A stretch of DNA of 64,000 nucleotides from Flavobacterium acetivorans (GCF_020911885.1 NZ_CP087132.1:62001-126000); one strand, 5' to 3'. Shown: positions 53,806-62,637, numbered from the stretch's first letter. Numbers and translations: made by a program. The notes: a model not told the origin generated them from the sequence alone.

Positions 53806-55224
53806 ATGAAAATTCTCTTAACAGGCGCAACAGGTTATATCGGGAAGCGACTTTTACCCATTTTGGTCCATCAGGGTCACGATATAGTTTGTTGCGTAAG
53901 AGATAAAAACAGGTTTTATATTCCGGTTGAATTCAAAGAGAAAATCGAAGTTATTGAGGTTGATTTTCTAAAAAAAGAAACACTTCAAGCTATCCCAGAG
54001 GATATTGACGCAGCCTATTACCTCATTCATTCGATGTCGAGTTCCTCTGATAATTTTGATGAATTGGAACAAATTTCAGCAGAGAATTTTGTTTCAAAAG
54101 TTAATACTACCACAGCTCAACACGTGATTTACTTGAGCGGAATTGTGAATGACAAATCACTTTCAAAACACCTATCCTCCCGAAAAAATGTAGAAAACAT
54201 TCTCAACTCGAGAACTTTTGCGCTAACCACTTTACGAGCGGGAATTATCGTGGGTTCTGGTAGTGCCTCTTTTGAAATTATTCGGGATTTAGTCAACAAA
54301 CTTCCTATAATGATCACCCCAAAATGGCTCAACACTAAATGCCAACCTATTGCCATCAATGACGTACTCGATTTTTTATCTAAATCACTTTTAAATCCTA
54401 TCACCTACAATCAGAGTTTTGATATTGGCGGCCCGGATATTTTGACTTACAAAGAAATGTTATTGGCTTTCGCCAAAGCAAAAAAACTACGCCGTTGGAT
54501 TTTTACCGTTCCCGTGATGACACCTAAACTCTCCTCCTATTGGCTTTATTTTGTCACCTCAACATCTTATAAGTTAGCCACTGCCTTAGTGAGCAGCATG
54601 AAGGTTGAAGTGGTGTGTAGGGATACTAAAATCAATGAACTATTAGAGCTACACCCCATGTCTTATGAACAGGCAATTTCGAAAGCACTAATAAAAGTAG
54701 ATGAAGACAAAGTAGCTTCGAGTTGGAAAGATTCCCTGATCAGTGGTCGTTTTAAAAGTAATATCTCCGAATATTTACAGGTCCCAAAAAAAGGCTGCTT
54801 CATTGACCGACGCAAAATGGAAATCATAAACCGAGAATATACCATTCACCAAATCTGGTCCATTGGTGGGGAAACTGGCTGGTATTACGGAGATTGGTTG
54901 TGGAGCTTGCGTGGTTTTATTGACAAATTGTATGGTGGTGTGGGCTCCAGAAGAGGACGTACCAACAAACACGATATTCATGCGGGTGATGCACTCGATT
55001 TTTGGAGGGTTTTGTATGCCAATAAAGAAGAAGGAAAATTGATTCTCTTTGCCGAAATGAAACTGCCAGGAGAAGCTTGGTTAGAGTTTAAAATTATTGG
55101 AAACACCCTCTATCAATCAGCTACGTTTAGACCTCGAGGTATTTGGGGAAAACTATACTGGTATTCCGTTCTGCCCTTTCATGGATTTATATTTAATGGC
55201 ATGCTGAATAAATTGATAAAATAA
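53806..55224 (+). CDS. NAD(P)-binding SDR protein with C-terminal DUF2867
   Basis: 472 residues: N-terminal Rossmann domain (about 1-270; GATGYIGKRLLPILVHQGHD at the start, YLIHSM and LSGIVN) and a C-terminal DUF2867-type region (about 310-470, GGETGWYYGDWLWSLRGFIDKLYGG, FRPRGIWGKLYWYSVLPFHGFIF). Such fusions are common in light-response and carotenoid gene clusters. Substrate unknown. The last plus-strand gene before the converging photolyase gene. Confidence 0.88.
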   Translation: MKILLTGATGYIGKRLLPILVHQGHDIVCCVRDKNRFYIPVEFKEKIEVIEVDFLKKETLQAIPEDIDAAYYLIHSMSSSSDNFDELEQISAENFVSKVNTTTAQHVIYLSGIVNDKSLSKHLSSRKNVENILNSRTFALTTLRAGIIVGSGSASFEIIRDLVNKLPIMITPKWLNTKCQPIAINDVLDFLSKSLLNPITYNQSFDIGGPDILTYKEMLLAFAKAKKLRRWIFTVPVMTPKLSSYWLYFVTSTSYKLATALVSSMKVEVVCRDTKINELLELHPMSYEQAISKALIKVDEDKVASSWKDSLISGRFKSNISEYLQVPKKGCFIDRRKMEIINREYTIHQIWSIGGETGWYYGDWLWSLRGFIDKLYGGVGSRRGRTNKHDIHAGDALDFWRVLYANKEEGKLILFAEMKLPGEAWLEFKIIGNTLYQSATFRPRGIWGKLYWYSVLPFHGFIFNGMLNKLIK

Positions 55225-55237
55225 GTCTATCCTAGTT

Positions 55238-56533
55238 TTATTTTAAAATTCCAGCCTTATAGGTTGCAATTGCCCTATCCCTCGCCATCGCATGATCGAC
55301 CATAGGCTGTCCATAACCTAAATCGAATTCAGGAATCCATTTGCGGATGTAAATCCCCTTTTCATCAAATTTTTTCAATTGAATTTCGGGATTGAAAACC
55401 CGGAAATAAGGTGCAGCATCACAACCCGTTCCTGCAGCCCATTGCCAGTTTCCTACATTGGCAGACAAATCATAATCCAATAATTTTTCGGCAAAATAGG
55501 CTTCGCCCCACTGCCATTGAATCAATAAATGCTTACACAAAAAACTCGCTACGACCATACGCACACGGTTGTGCATATAACCCGTTTCATTGAGTTGACG
55601 CATACCAGCATCAACCATAGGATAACCTGTTGTTCCGGTACACCAGCGCTTAAAATCAGCTTCATTATTGCGCCATTGAATTCCATCATAAGCCGATTTG
55701 AAATTATGATCGATCACTTTTGGAAAACTATAAAGGATTTGCATAAAAAATTCTCGCCAAATGAGTTCACTCAAGAAAACATCGTTTTTTCGAGCTGCCC
55801 AATTCACTAATTTACGAATGCTGACCGTTCCAAAACGCAAATGAGGAGATAAATAGGAAGTCGTATCCAAAGCCGGAAAATCACGGGTTTCCTGATAATT
55901 ACTTATTTGAGTGAGATTGTGAGGTTTTACTTTTATGGGACTTGCTGTAAAACCTATTTGTTCCAAAGTAGGGAAATCAAAATTACTTTTATAAAAATTA
56001 GAAAAGTAAACAGAACAATCAAATTCCGTTATTGGAGCGTTGATCCTATATTTTTCTAACCATTTATTTTTATAAGGCGTATAGACGGTATATGGCAAAC
56101 CATCGGTTTTGGTGATTTCTTTTTCTTCAAAAATCACTTGGTCTTTATAGCAATTTGTAACCGTGTTATTTGCCTCCAATAAATCACAAATTGCGAGATC
56201 TCGCTTTATGGCATAAGGCTCATAGTCTTTATTGAAAAAAACTTCTTTGATATTATATTCCTGAATCAATGATTGCCAAACAGCGGCTTTTATTCCCTTT
56301 TTTATCAAAAGTGAACTTCCTAGTTCTTTAAGCTGGTTATTGATTTTTGACAATGATTCGTGAATAAAACCAACTCGTGCATCATTTTTTGGTAAACTAT
56401 CCAGAATGGTATCATCAAAGATGAACAATGGAATTACAGGATAAGGAGATTGTAAAGCCTGAAATAAACCTACATTATCTTCTAAACGCAAATCCCGACG
56501 AAACCAAAAAAAAGCTACCGCTTGCTTGTCCAT
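55238..56533 (-). CDS. phrB: CPD-type deoxyribodipyrimidine photolyase
   Basis: 431 residues; repairs UV-induced pyrimidine dimers with blue light. Antenna domain (about 5-130, FWFRRDLRLEDNVGLF), then the FAD-binding domain with TSYLSPHLRFGTVSIRKL, WREFFMQILYSFPKV, MVDAGMRQLNETGYMHNRVRMVVASFLCKHLLIQWQWGEAYFAEKLLDYDLSANVGNWQWAAGTGCDAAPYFRVFNP. Trp residues for electron transfer (WQW and NWQW) are in place. The gene overlaps the SRPBCC gene by one base and is on the opposite strand from the other photolyase. Confidence 0.94.
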   Translation of the reverse strand: MDKQAVAFFWFRRDLRLEDNVGLFQALQSPYPVIPLFIFDDTILDSLPKNDARVGFIHESLSKINNQLKELGSSLLIKKGIKAAVWQSLIQEYNIKEVFFNKDYEPYAIKRDLAICDLLEANNTVTNCYKDQVIFEEKEITKTDGLPYTVYTPYKNKWLEKYRINAPITEFDCSVYFSNFYKSNFDFPTLEQIGFTASPIKVKPHNLTQISNYQETRDFPALDTTSYLSPHLRFGTVSIRKLVNWAARKNDVFLSELIWREFFMQILYSFPKVIDHNFKSAYDGIQWRNNEADFKRWCTGTTGYPMVDAGMRQLNETGYMHNRVRMVVASFLCKHLLIQWQWGEAYFAEKLLDYDLSANVGNWQWAAGTGCDAAPYFRVFNPEIQLKKFDEKGIYIRKWIPEFDLGYGQPMVDHAMARDRAIATYKAGILK

Positions 56534-56994
56534 TATTTTGAATTAAAGAGTTGGTTCACCATTTTTTCTCTATGGGCAAAAATCTCTGTTAATTTTCCTT
56601 TCACTAAAAGCGTGTTCATGATGCGTCCTAAGATTCCTAATGGCAATCCATAATGCACTACATCAGTCATTTTTACCCCATTTGCTGTAGCTTCAAAAAA
56701 ATGCTTGTGGTGCCAAAATGCATAAGGGCCAAAACGTTGTTCGTCTATGAAATAGCTCTTGTCTTTTACCTTCGTAATTTCGGTAACCCATGGCAATTTG
56801 ATTCCTAAAAGTGGTGAAACTTTGTATTGAATGATTTGGCCGGCATACATGTTCTTGCCATCAAAATCAGTGATCTGAAAACCCATGGTTTCGGGCGTAA
56901 TTTTTTGAAGGTTTCTTGGACTGGAAAAAAAAGCCCAACATTCTTCTATGCTTGCATTGACGTATTGAACGGATTCTTTTTTATAGAGTTTCAT
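56533..56994 (-). CDS. SRPBCC-fold ligand-binding protein
   Basis: 153 residues with the START-like pattern: VNASIEECWAFFSSPRNLQKITPETMGFQITDF, LPWVTEITKVKDKSYFIDEQRFGPYAFWHHKHFFEATANGVKMTDVVHYGLPLG. Members bind hydrophobic ligands. Adjacent to the photolyase gene (stop and start overlap by one base) in a known light-regulated gene context. Precise role unknown. Confidence 0.87.
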   Translation of the reverse strand: MKLYKKESVQYVNASIEECWAFFSSPRNLQKITPETMGFQITDFDGKNMYAGQIIQYKVSPLLGIKLPWVTEITKVKDKSYFIDEQRFGPYAFWHHKHFFEATANGVKMTDVVHYGLPLGILGRIMNTLLVKGKLTEIFAHREKMVNQLFNSK

Positions 56995-57035
56995 GGCAGT
57001 CGTGTTTTATATGCTATTCTTGAAGTATAAATAGG

Positions 57036-57124
57036 ATTGCGTGAGGCATTGCAGGCGGTATCCTCGCAGCGAAGCGAAGAGATAAAGCCGTAAAACCCGA
57101 CCCGCTTTTTTGAGGGTCACTCCC
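57036..57124. repeat. 89-bp GC-rich structured element between crtZ and the SRPBCC gene
   Basis: Unlike its A/T-rich surroundings this stretch is GC-rich and holds two hairpins: CTCGCAGCG-like arms around GAAGCG (57063-57080), and GACCC/GGGTC (57099-57118) with a T-rich loop. It looks like a dispersed repetitive element that may end the crtZ transcript. I believe similar elements occur elsewhere in Flavobacterium genomes but cannot confirm it here. Confidence 0.4.
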
Positions 57125-57132
57125 AAATAATA

Positions 57133-57573
57133 TTACATTTTATAATATTTGAAAGGGACAAATAACATTCCAAAGCATTCTCCGTCCTCTTTTCCTAGGT
57201 GTTTATGGTGTACTTTGTGGGCTTTACGCAAACCAATGAGGTACTTATTCTTAGTGTTTTTAAACCACTTGAAACGTTGATGGATTAAAACATCATGAAT
57301 CATAAAATAGCAAAGACCATAAGCGGTGATCCCAAGTCCGATGAAGAACAAATAATTGATTCCGCCTTCGACGCCGTAATAAAAAAGCACGATGCTTGGG
57401 ATAGCAAAAATTACAAAGAAAATATCATTGCGTTCAAAAGGATGGGCGTATTTTGGCTGGTGATGGTCTTCATGAAAATACCACATCAAGCCATGCATAA
57501 TGTACTTATGAGTGAGCCAAGTGACACATTCCATGAAGAGAAAAACGCTTATAAAAATTAAAAAAGAGATCAT
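57133..57573 (-). CDS. crtZ: beta-carotene hydroxylase, CrtZ-like
   Basis: 146 residues, membrane di-iron hydroxylase that adds the 3 and 3' hydroxyls to beta-carotene giving zeaxanthin. Histidine motifs: HKYIMHGLMWYFHEDHHQP and DVLIHQRF, and the final KAHKVHHKH. Predicted membrane spans near 5-20, 55-75 and 80-95. It follows crtB with 30 bases between. Confidence 0.92.
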   Translation of the reverse strand: MISFLIFISVFLFMECVTWLTHKYIMHGLMWYFHEDHHQPKYAHPFERNDIFFVIFAIPSIVLFYYGVEGGINYLFFIGLGITAYGLCYFMIHDVLIHQRFKWFKNTKNKYLIGLRKAHKVHHKHLGKEDGECFGMLFVPFKYYKM

Positions 57574-57602
57574 TATTTTTTTTTGTTTAAAAGTACTAAT
57601 TG

Positions 57603-58442
57603 TTAAACTAGTTTTAATTTATAAGTGACAAATGATTGCGCTAAAAGTCCGGCTTTAGTATAATTAGATACTCGGATTCTGGCATTACCAATTTCGTAAT
57701 AGGGTGTGTTTTCCAGTTTTTTAAGTAATTTTTTATAATATACAAAGGCCGTGTAAACTCCAAATTTAGCTTCAATTGGCAATTTTACAATGCCTTGATA
57801 GGCCACTTTAAAATCTTCATCAATTTCTTTGATAATAGCCGTCTTGGCTTTTTCATCAAAAGATTTTAGATCTACCCCAGGAAAATAATTACGGTTTAAA
57901 ACCAAATTATCATCTTTTAAATCTCGCAGGAAATTTACTTTTTGAAAAGCAGAACCCAATCGCATGGCTTCGGCTTTTAACTGTTCATAACGCTTGGTAT
58001 TTCCTTTGACAAAAACTTTGAGACACATCAAACCCACTACATCGGCAGAACCGTAAATATAGTCTTCGTATTCACTTTGAGTTTGATAATCTGACTTAAT
58101 TAAATCTAATTTCATGCTTTTCAAAAAAGCCTGAATCAAATCATCAGTAATATTATATTCTTTGACGGTATGCTGAAAGGAGTTCAAAATAGGATTTAAA
58201 CTGATTCCCAATTCATAGGCTTTATAATATTCCTTTTCGAAATCATTAATTAAATTTTCTTTATCAAAACCATGAAAAGAATCTACAATTTCATCAGCAA
58301 AACGCACAAAACCATAAATGCTGTAAATGGCATCTCTGATACTAGGAGACAGCATATATACCGCCAATGAAAATGAAGTACTATAGTTTTTTGTAACTAG
58401 CTTACTGCATTTGAAAGAGACATCATCAAATAATTGTTTCAT
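57603..58442 (-). CDS. crtB: phytoene synthase
   Basis: 279 residues; condenses two geranylgeranyl diphosphates to phytoene. Aspartate-rich motif 1 FADEIVDSFHG and motif 2 LRDLKDD with RLGSAFQKVNFLRD are present. Follows crtI by 12 bases in the same operon. Confidence 0.94.
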   Translation of the reverse strand: MKQLFDDVSFKCSKLVTKNYSTSFSLAVYMLSPSIRDAIYSIYGFVRFADEIVDSFHGFDKENLINDFEKEYYKAYELGISLNPILNSFQHTVKEYNITDDLIQAFLKSMKLDLIKSDYQTQSEYEDYIYGSADVVGLMCLKVFVKGNTKRYEQLKAEAMRLGSAFQKVNFLRDLKDDNLVLNRNYFPGVDLKSFDEKAKTAIIKEIDEDFKVAYQGIVKLPIEAKFGVYTAFVYYKKLLKKLENTPYYEIGNARIRVSNYTKAGLLAQSFVTYKLKLV

Positions 58443-58454
58443 AATTATGGTTCT

Positions 58455-59915
58455 TTAAATTGCTTTATCTATCAATTCTGACACTAATTTTCCAGAAATT
58501 AATGCTGGTGGAACTCCAGGTCCGGGAACAGTTAACTGTCCTGTAAAATAGAGATTTTTCACTTTCTTACTTTTCAACTTTGGCCTTAAAAAAGCGGTTT
58601 GTAGCAAGGTATTTGCCATTCCGTAAGCGTTTCCTTTATACGAATTGTATTGAGAAACAAAATCATTTTTACAAAAGGATTCTTTAAAAATAATGTTATT
58701 TTTAATACTTTGTTGTGTTAAACTCTCAAAACGATCGATGATTTTATCAAAATATTCCTCTCTCAGTTCCTGTGAATCCTCAATTCCAGGCGCTAACGGG
58801 ATTAAGAAAAACCCCGATTCCATTCCCTCTGGCGCAGCTGTTTTATCTGTCAGCGAAGGAAAATTAGCGTAAAACAAAGGTTCCTTTGGCCATTGTGGCT
58901 TATCATAAATATCGGCGGCATGTTGATTAAAATCGACATCAAAAAACAAGGCATGATGTGAAATATTTTGAATCTTTTTATCAAAACCAACATAGAACAA
59001 TAAGGACGAGGGTGCAAAAACACGACTTTCCCAATATTTTTCAGAATAAACTCTATGCTCTTTATCCAATAAGGTTTCGGTATGATGATAATCAGCTCCG
59101 CTTAAAACTAAATCCGCATCAATTCGTTGCCCATTAACCACAATTGCCTTGGCCGTTTTATTTTCGACAATAATCTTTTCGATATTCATTTTGGTGTGAA
59201 AATGAACACCCAGCTCAACCGCTAGGCTAACCATTGCCTTAACGACATCAAACATCCCTGTTTTAGGATGCCAAGTCCCAAGACCAAAGTCGGCATAATT
59301 CATAAAGCTGTAGAAAGAAGGCGTATCTGATGGTTTTGCACCAAGAAATAAAACGGGAAATTCTAAAATTTGAATTAGTTTTTCATTCTTGAACTTCTTA
59401 CGGACATCGCGGCTTATGTTGCTAAAAAACTGTCCTATTTTTTGGGCGGTTTCCATTGTAACTAATTCTAATGGAGAAACTCCCGGACGATAGACTAACT
59501 CTTTGATGGCAATATTATAATTACTTTGTGCCTCCATCATAAAGTCGTGCAAAATTTGCCCACTCCCCTTTTCAATCGTTTCGAAAGTAGCTTCAATTTC
59601 GGCCAGATTATCTGCAATAGCGATAAACTCATTAATCCCAAAATAAACCCTGTAGGCTGGAGATAGTTTTATGAGTTCGTAAAAGTCAGTTGTTTTTTTT
59701 CCAAAGTCGGCAAAAAAACGATCAAAAACATCGGGCATCCAATACCAGCTTGGCCCCATATCAAAGGTAAACCCTTGTTTTTTTAATTGTCTTGCTCGCC
59801 CACCAATGGTTTCATTTTTTTCAAAAACTGCGACTTCATGTCCGCTTTTTGCCAAATAGCAAGCTGCAGATAAGGCGGAAAAACCAGAACCTATTATTGT
59901 AATTTTTTTCTTCAT
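58455..59915 (-). CDS. crtI: phytoene desaturase
   Basis: 486 residues; FAD-dependent desaturation of phytoene to lycopene. Dinucleotide site GSGFSALSAACYLAKSGHEVAVFEKN (about 8-33), GGRARQLKKQGFTFDMGPSWYW and the C-terminal LYFTGQLTVPGPGVPPALISGK, the bacterial-type signature. The -7 element TATATTTG (59931-59924) lies just before the ATG, so the message should have a very short leader. First gene of crtIBZ. Confidence 0.94.
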   Translation of the reverse strand: MKKKITIIGSGFSALSAACYLAKSGHEVAVFEKNETIGGRARQLKKQGFTFDMGPSWYWMPDVFDRFFADFGKKTTDFYELIKLSPAYRVYFGINEFIAIADNLAEIEATFETIEKGSGQILHDFMMEAQSNYNIAIKELVYRPGVSPLELVTMETAQKIGQFFSNISRDVRKKFKNEKLIQILEFPVLFLGAKPSDTPSFYSFMNYADFGLGTWHPKTGMFDVVKAMVSLAVELGVHFHTKMNIEKIIVENKTAKAIVVNGQRIDADLVLSGADYHHTETLLDKEHRVYSEKYWESRVFAPSSLLFYVGFDKKIQNISHHALFFDVDFNQHAADIYDKPQWPKEPLFYANFPSLTDKTAAPEGMESGFFLIPLAPGIEDSQELREEYFDKIIDRFESLTQQSIKNNIIFKESFCKNDFVSQYNSYKGNAYGMANTLLQTAFLRPKLKSKKVKNLYFTGQLTVPGPGVPPALISGKLVSELIDKAI

Positions 59916-59931
59916 TTGTTTAGCAAATATA
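59914..59931 (-). promoter_or_regulatory. crtI promoter overlapping an ATTTG-N5-CAAAT operator candidate
   Basis: On the minus strand the -7 element is TATATTTG and the sequence ATTTGCTAAACAAAT is an ATTTG/CAAAT inverted repeat with a 5-base spacer overlapping it and the start codon. The merR promoter carries a near-identical 17-base copy (16 of 17) on the same side of its -7 box. A neighbouring TGTTTAAACA palindrome lies at 59937-59946. Confidence 0.45.
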
Positions 59932-59949
59932 CAAAATGTTTAAACAAAA

Positions 59950-60849
59950 CTAAATATTTTCTACTAATTCTGAAATAGAATTAAAAACCCTAACATTTTG
60001 AGCAAGGTAACTCACATCAATCGAAGCTGCCATATACCCCAAATACCAGAGTTGGGTAGTTTCATCAATTAATGCCTCTTTCATTTCAGTAACATAAGCA
60101 TCAATAGTATCTCGAGTTGGCTGAACAGTGCAATAGCTAATGTAAACTATTGGACTAAAATAATCTTTAAGCTCTTTTAAACTCTCTGTAGGCATGCTTT
60201 CGCCAAGATATACCCCCTTATAGCCTTTGAGTAAAATTTCATAATGAAGAAACATCAATCCCAATTCATGAATTTCATTTTGTGGTAATGAGAGAACAAA
60301 AACTTTATCGGTTTTAACCTGCTTTAAAACTTGTAGTTTTTCGATGTTGACCAATAATTTTTGTTTAATCAAATAACTCATAAAATGCTCATGAGCAGGA
60401 CTTATAGTTCCTGTTTGCCACAACAATCCCATTTCTTGCATTAATGGAATAAAGACCTCATAAAAAACTTCTTTGAAAGATTTATGCGCAACCAACCAAT
60501 TATAAGTGGCAAAAAACAAATCTTGATCAAAATTCATCATTGCCAATTTAAAATCACTAATAGCATGATTTTTAGCATTTTTGGAAGAAATTATTTCCCT
60601 AACCAAAGCAGGAATTCTATCATCTGAATAAGTAGCAATTTTTGAAATTTTATAACCATACTCATGTAATAAAGTTATATTCAGTAATTTTTGCAAACTA
60701 GCCAAATCGTACAAACGAATATTAGTGTCTGTGCGCATAGGCTGCAAAACATTATATCTTTTTTCCCAAATACGAATCGTATGGGCTTTAATACCGGAAA
60801 GATTTTCGAGATCTTTTATACTAAAAACGTTTTTGATATTGTTTATCAT
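59950..60849 (-). CDS. MerR/B12-binding regulator, CarH/LitR-like photoreceptor
   Basis: 299 residues. N-terminal MerR helix-turn-helix (about 8-75; FSIKDLENLSGIKAHTIRIWEKRYNVLQPMRT), four-helix bundle (about 95-175) and a cobalamin-binding Rossmann-like domain (about 180-299). The CarH ligand motif W-x9-E-H is intact: Trp144, Glu154, His155 in LLWQTGTISPAHEHF. The lower axial ligand fits His194 in NEIHELG (H-x-x-G). Such proteins bind adenosylcobalamin, repress DNA in the dark and release it in light. It sits directly upstream of crtI and likely represses the carotenoid operon and the photolyase genes. Autoregulation is suggested by the repeat at its promoter. Confidence 0.9.
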   Translation of the reverse strand: MINNIKNVFSIKDLENLSGIKAHTIRIWEKRYNVLQPMRTDTNIRLYDLASLQKLLNITLLHEYGYKISKIATYSDDRIPALVREIISSKNAKNHAISDFKLAMMNFDQDLFFATYNWLVAHKSFKEVFYEVFIPLMQEMGLLWQTGTISPAHEHFMSYLIKQKLLVNIEKLQVLKQVKTDKVFVLSLPQNEIHELGLMFLHYEILLKGYKGVYLGESMPTESLKELKDYFSPIVYISYCTVQPTRDTIDAYVTEMKEALIDETTQLWYLGYMAASIDVSYLAQNVRVFNSISELVENI

Positions 60850-60875
60850 TATCTAATATTTGATAAACAAATATA
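60841..60875 (-). promoter_or_regulatory. merR promoter with inverted-repeat operator candidate
   Basis: GTTTATCA (60841-60848) and TGATAAAC (60861-60868) form an 8-base inverted repeat with a 12-base spacer, spanning the start codon and the -7 element TATATTTG (60875-60868). Within it ATTTGTTTATCAAATAT matches the crtI site in 16 of 17 positions. Confidence 0.5.
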
Positions 60876-61149
60876 GTTTTTTTATGTTAAAAATCTAAAA
60901 TATATCGCAAAATTTAAAACAGATCAAAATACAAGTCTCCAAAAAAAATCCTTCCCTTCGCTTTAAAAAAAAAAAACTTATTGTTACAACCCGATAAATT
61001 TATAAAAAACAGCAAAGTAATATTATTCTTTAAGAATGGATTGGATCTAAAAAAAAGCAACAAAATAAGTTTCATTTTAACACAAACTAACTGAAAATCA
61101 GTACCTTTATGTTAAATATTTTAAGTTTTTAACATAATGATAAGTAACT
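60850..61149. other. 300-bp A/T-rich gap; inverted repeat upstream of the phosphoribosyltransferase gene
   Basis: A 9-base inverted repeat TTATGTTAA/TTAACATAA (61107-61115 and 61129-61137) lies immediately before the gene at 61150, overlapping a weak TACCTTTA -7-like element, and could be an operator. Nothing else of note; no ORF. Confidence 0.4.
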
Positions 61150-61785
61150 ATGTATAATGAGATGTTAAAAAACAGAATTGAAGCAGGTATATTACTTTCA
61201 GAAAGATTAAAAAAGTACCGAAACACGAATTCAGTTGTACTCGCCATTCCCCGGGGCGGAGTTCCCATTGGAGCCATTATTGCTAAAAACTTACAACTCC
61301 AACTAGATATTGTCTTATCTAAAAAAATAGGACATCCCCAAAATAAAGAATTTGCCATTGGTGCCGTATCAATGGATGCAATGATTATTGACAAATATTC
61401 TGAAATTCCAACAGCATATATTGATGAAGAAATTATTAGACTCCGAAAATTATTGCAAGAAAAATACAAACTTTACATGCATCAACGCAAACCTATTGAT
61501 ATAAAAGGAAAAAACATAATCATTGTTGACGACGGAATAGCCACTGGCAATACACTCTTGGTAAGTATTGCCATGTTACGAAAAAAGCAACCAGCAAAAA
61601 TCATAGTCGCGGTACCCATTTTACCCTATGAAGCCATACAAACATTCGAAGAAAATACCGATGAATTAATTTACCTAATAGCTTCAAAAAACTTTAGAGC
61701 TGTTGGTCATTTTTACGAAGAATTTAATCCTGTAGAAGACCCTGAAGTAATCCAATTGCTGCTTAATACGAACCCAAATCAATAA
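61150..61785 (+). CDS. phosphoribosyltransferase-family protein
   Basis: 211 residues. PRTase core with the PRPP-binding motif IIIVDDGIATGNTL (about 124-137) and a hood segment LAIPRGGVPIGAIIAKNLQLQLDIVLSKKIGHP. In other bacteria such PRTases are fused or adjacent to a dienelactone-hydrolase-like protein, as here (61827-62465). Substrate unknown. Confidence 0.87.
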   Translation: MYNEMLKNRIEAGILLSERLKKYRNTNSVVLAIPRGGVPIGAIIAKNLQLQLDIVLSKKIGHPQNKEFAIGAVSMDAMIIDKYSEIPTAYIDEEIIRLRKLLQEKYKLYMHQRKPIDIKGKNIIIVDDGIATGNTLLVSIAMLRKKQPAKIIVAVPILPYEAIQTFEENTDELIYLIASKNFRAVGHFYEEFNPVEDPEVIQLLLNTNPNQ

Positions 61786-61826
61786 AAAGCACAACCTACT
61801 AATTATTCATTTTAAATTTTTATAAC

Positions 61827-62465
61827 ATGAAGAAATTAGAAATAGACATCCCTTTAACTTCTGCAATACTAAAGGGAGATTTGGTAATTCCTGAAGACGC
61901 AATAGGAATAGTTATTTTTTCACACGGAAGCGGCAGTAGCAGATTAAGCTTCAGAAACCGAATGGTTTCCGACTTATTACAAAAACAAAAAATTGCCACC
62001 TTACTATTTGATTTACTTACAGAAGAAGAAAATCAAATTTATGAAAACCGATTTAATATCGATTTATTAGTCAGTCGACTGATTGAAACCACAGAATGGA
62101 TTATGGAACAAAACGACACAAAAAATCTACCTATCGGCTATTTTGGCGCAAGCACAGGAGCGGCATCGGCATTGAGAGCGGCAGCCTATTTTGGCAAACC
62201 AATAAAAGCAGTAGTCTCTCGCGGAGGCAGACCAGATATGGCCATAAACGCCATCCATCAGGTTACTGCTCCCACATTATTGATTGTTGGAGGCATGGAT
62301 ATACCTATAATTCTTATGAATAAAATGGCGTTTGACGAATTAGAATCCGTCAAAGAGATGAAAATAATTGCCGGCGCAACCCATCTTTTTGAAGAACCGG
62401 AAAAATTGCAAGAAGTGGCTGAATTAGCCATTATCTGGTACAAAAGATACTTCACTAAAACATAA
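61827..62465 (+). CDS. dienelactone-hydrolase-like alpha/beta hydrolase
   Basis: 212 residues. Alpha/beta hydrolase with oxyanion-side SHGSGSSR, nucleophile elbow GYFGASTGAASAL (Ser about 112), GGRPDMAI and GATHLFEEPEKL with the catalytic His. Follows the PRTase gene by 41 bases, likely one operon. Fusions of these two activities in other genomes suggest they act together, but the reaction is unknown. Confidence 0.87.
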   Translation: MKKLEIDIPLTSAILKGDLVIPEDAIGIVIFSHGSGSSRLSFRNRMVSDLLQKQKIATLLFDLLTEEENQIYENRFNIDLLVSRLIETTEWIMEQNDTKNLPIGYFGASTGAASALRAAAYFGKPIKAVVSRGGRPDMAINAIHQVTAPTLLIVGGMDIPIILMNKMAFDELESVKEMKIIAGATHLFEEPEKLQEVAELAIIWYKRYFTKT

Positions 62466-62593
62466 AACCATCTTAGAACTAAATTTTTAAAACTCCCATT
62501 ATTATTCTTAATCTGATGTTTACACTTTTACTATCGAAATCAAACAAAATACTGAAAAAACATCCAGTTCTATAAATCAAAACACTGTCCCAT

Positions 62594-62620
62594 AAAAAAA
62601 GCCCCAAACGGGGCTTTTTC
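62594..62620. terminator. bidirectional Rho-independent terminator between the hydrolase and carB
   Basis: Perfect ten-base stem AAAAAGCCCC/GGGGCTTTTT with loop AAAC-like (62596-62619), T-runs on both sides. Confidence 0.88.
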
Positions 62621-62637
62621 AGTATAATAACTTGAAC

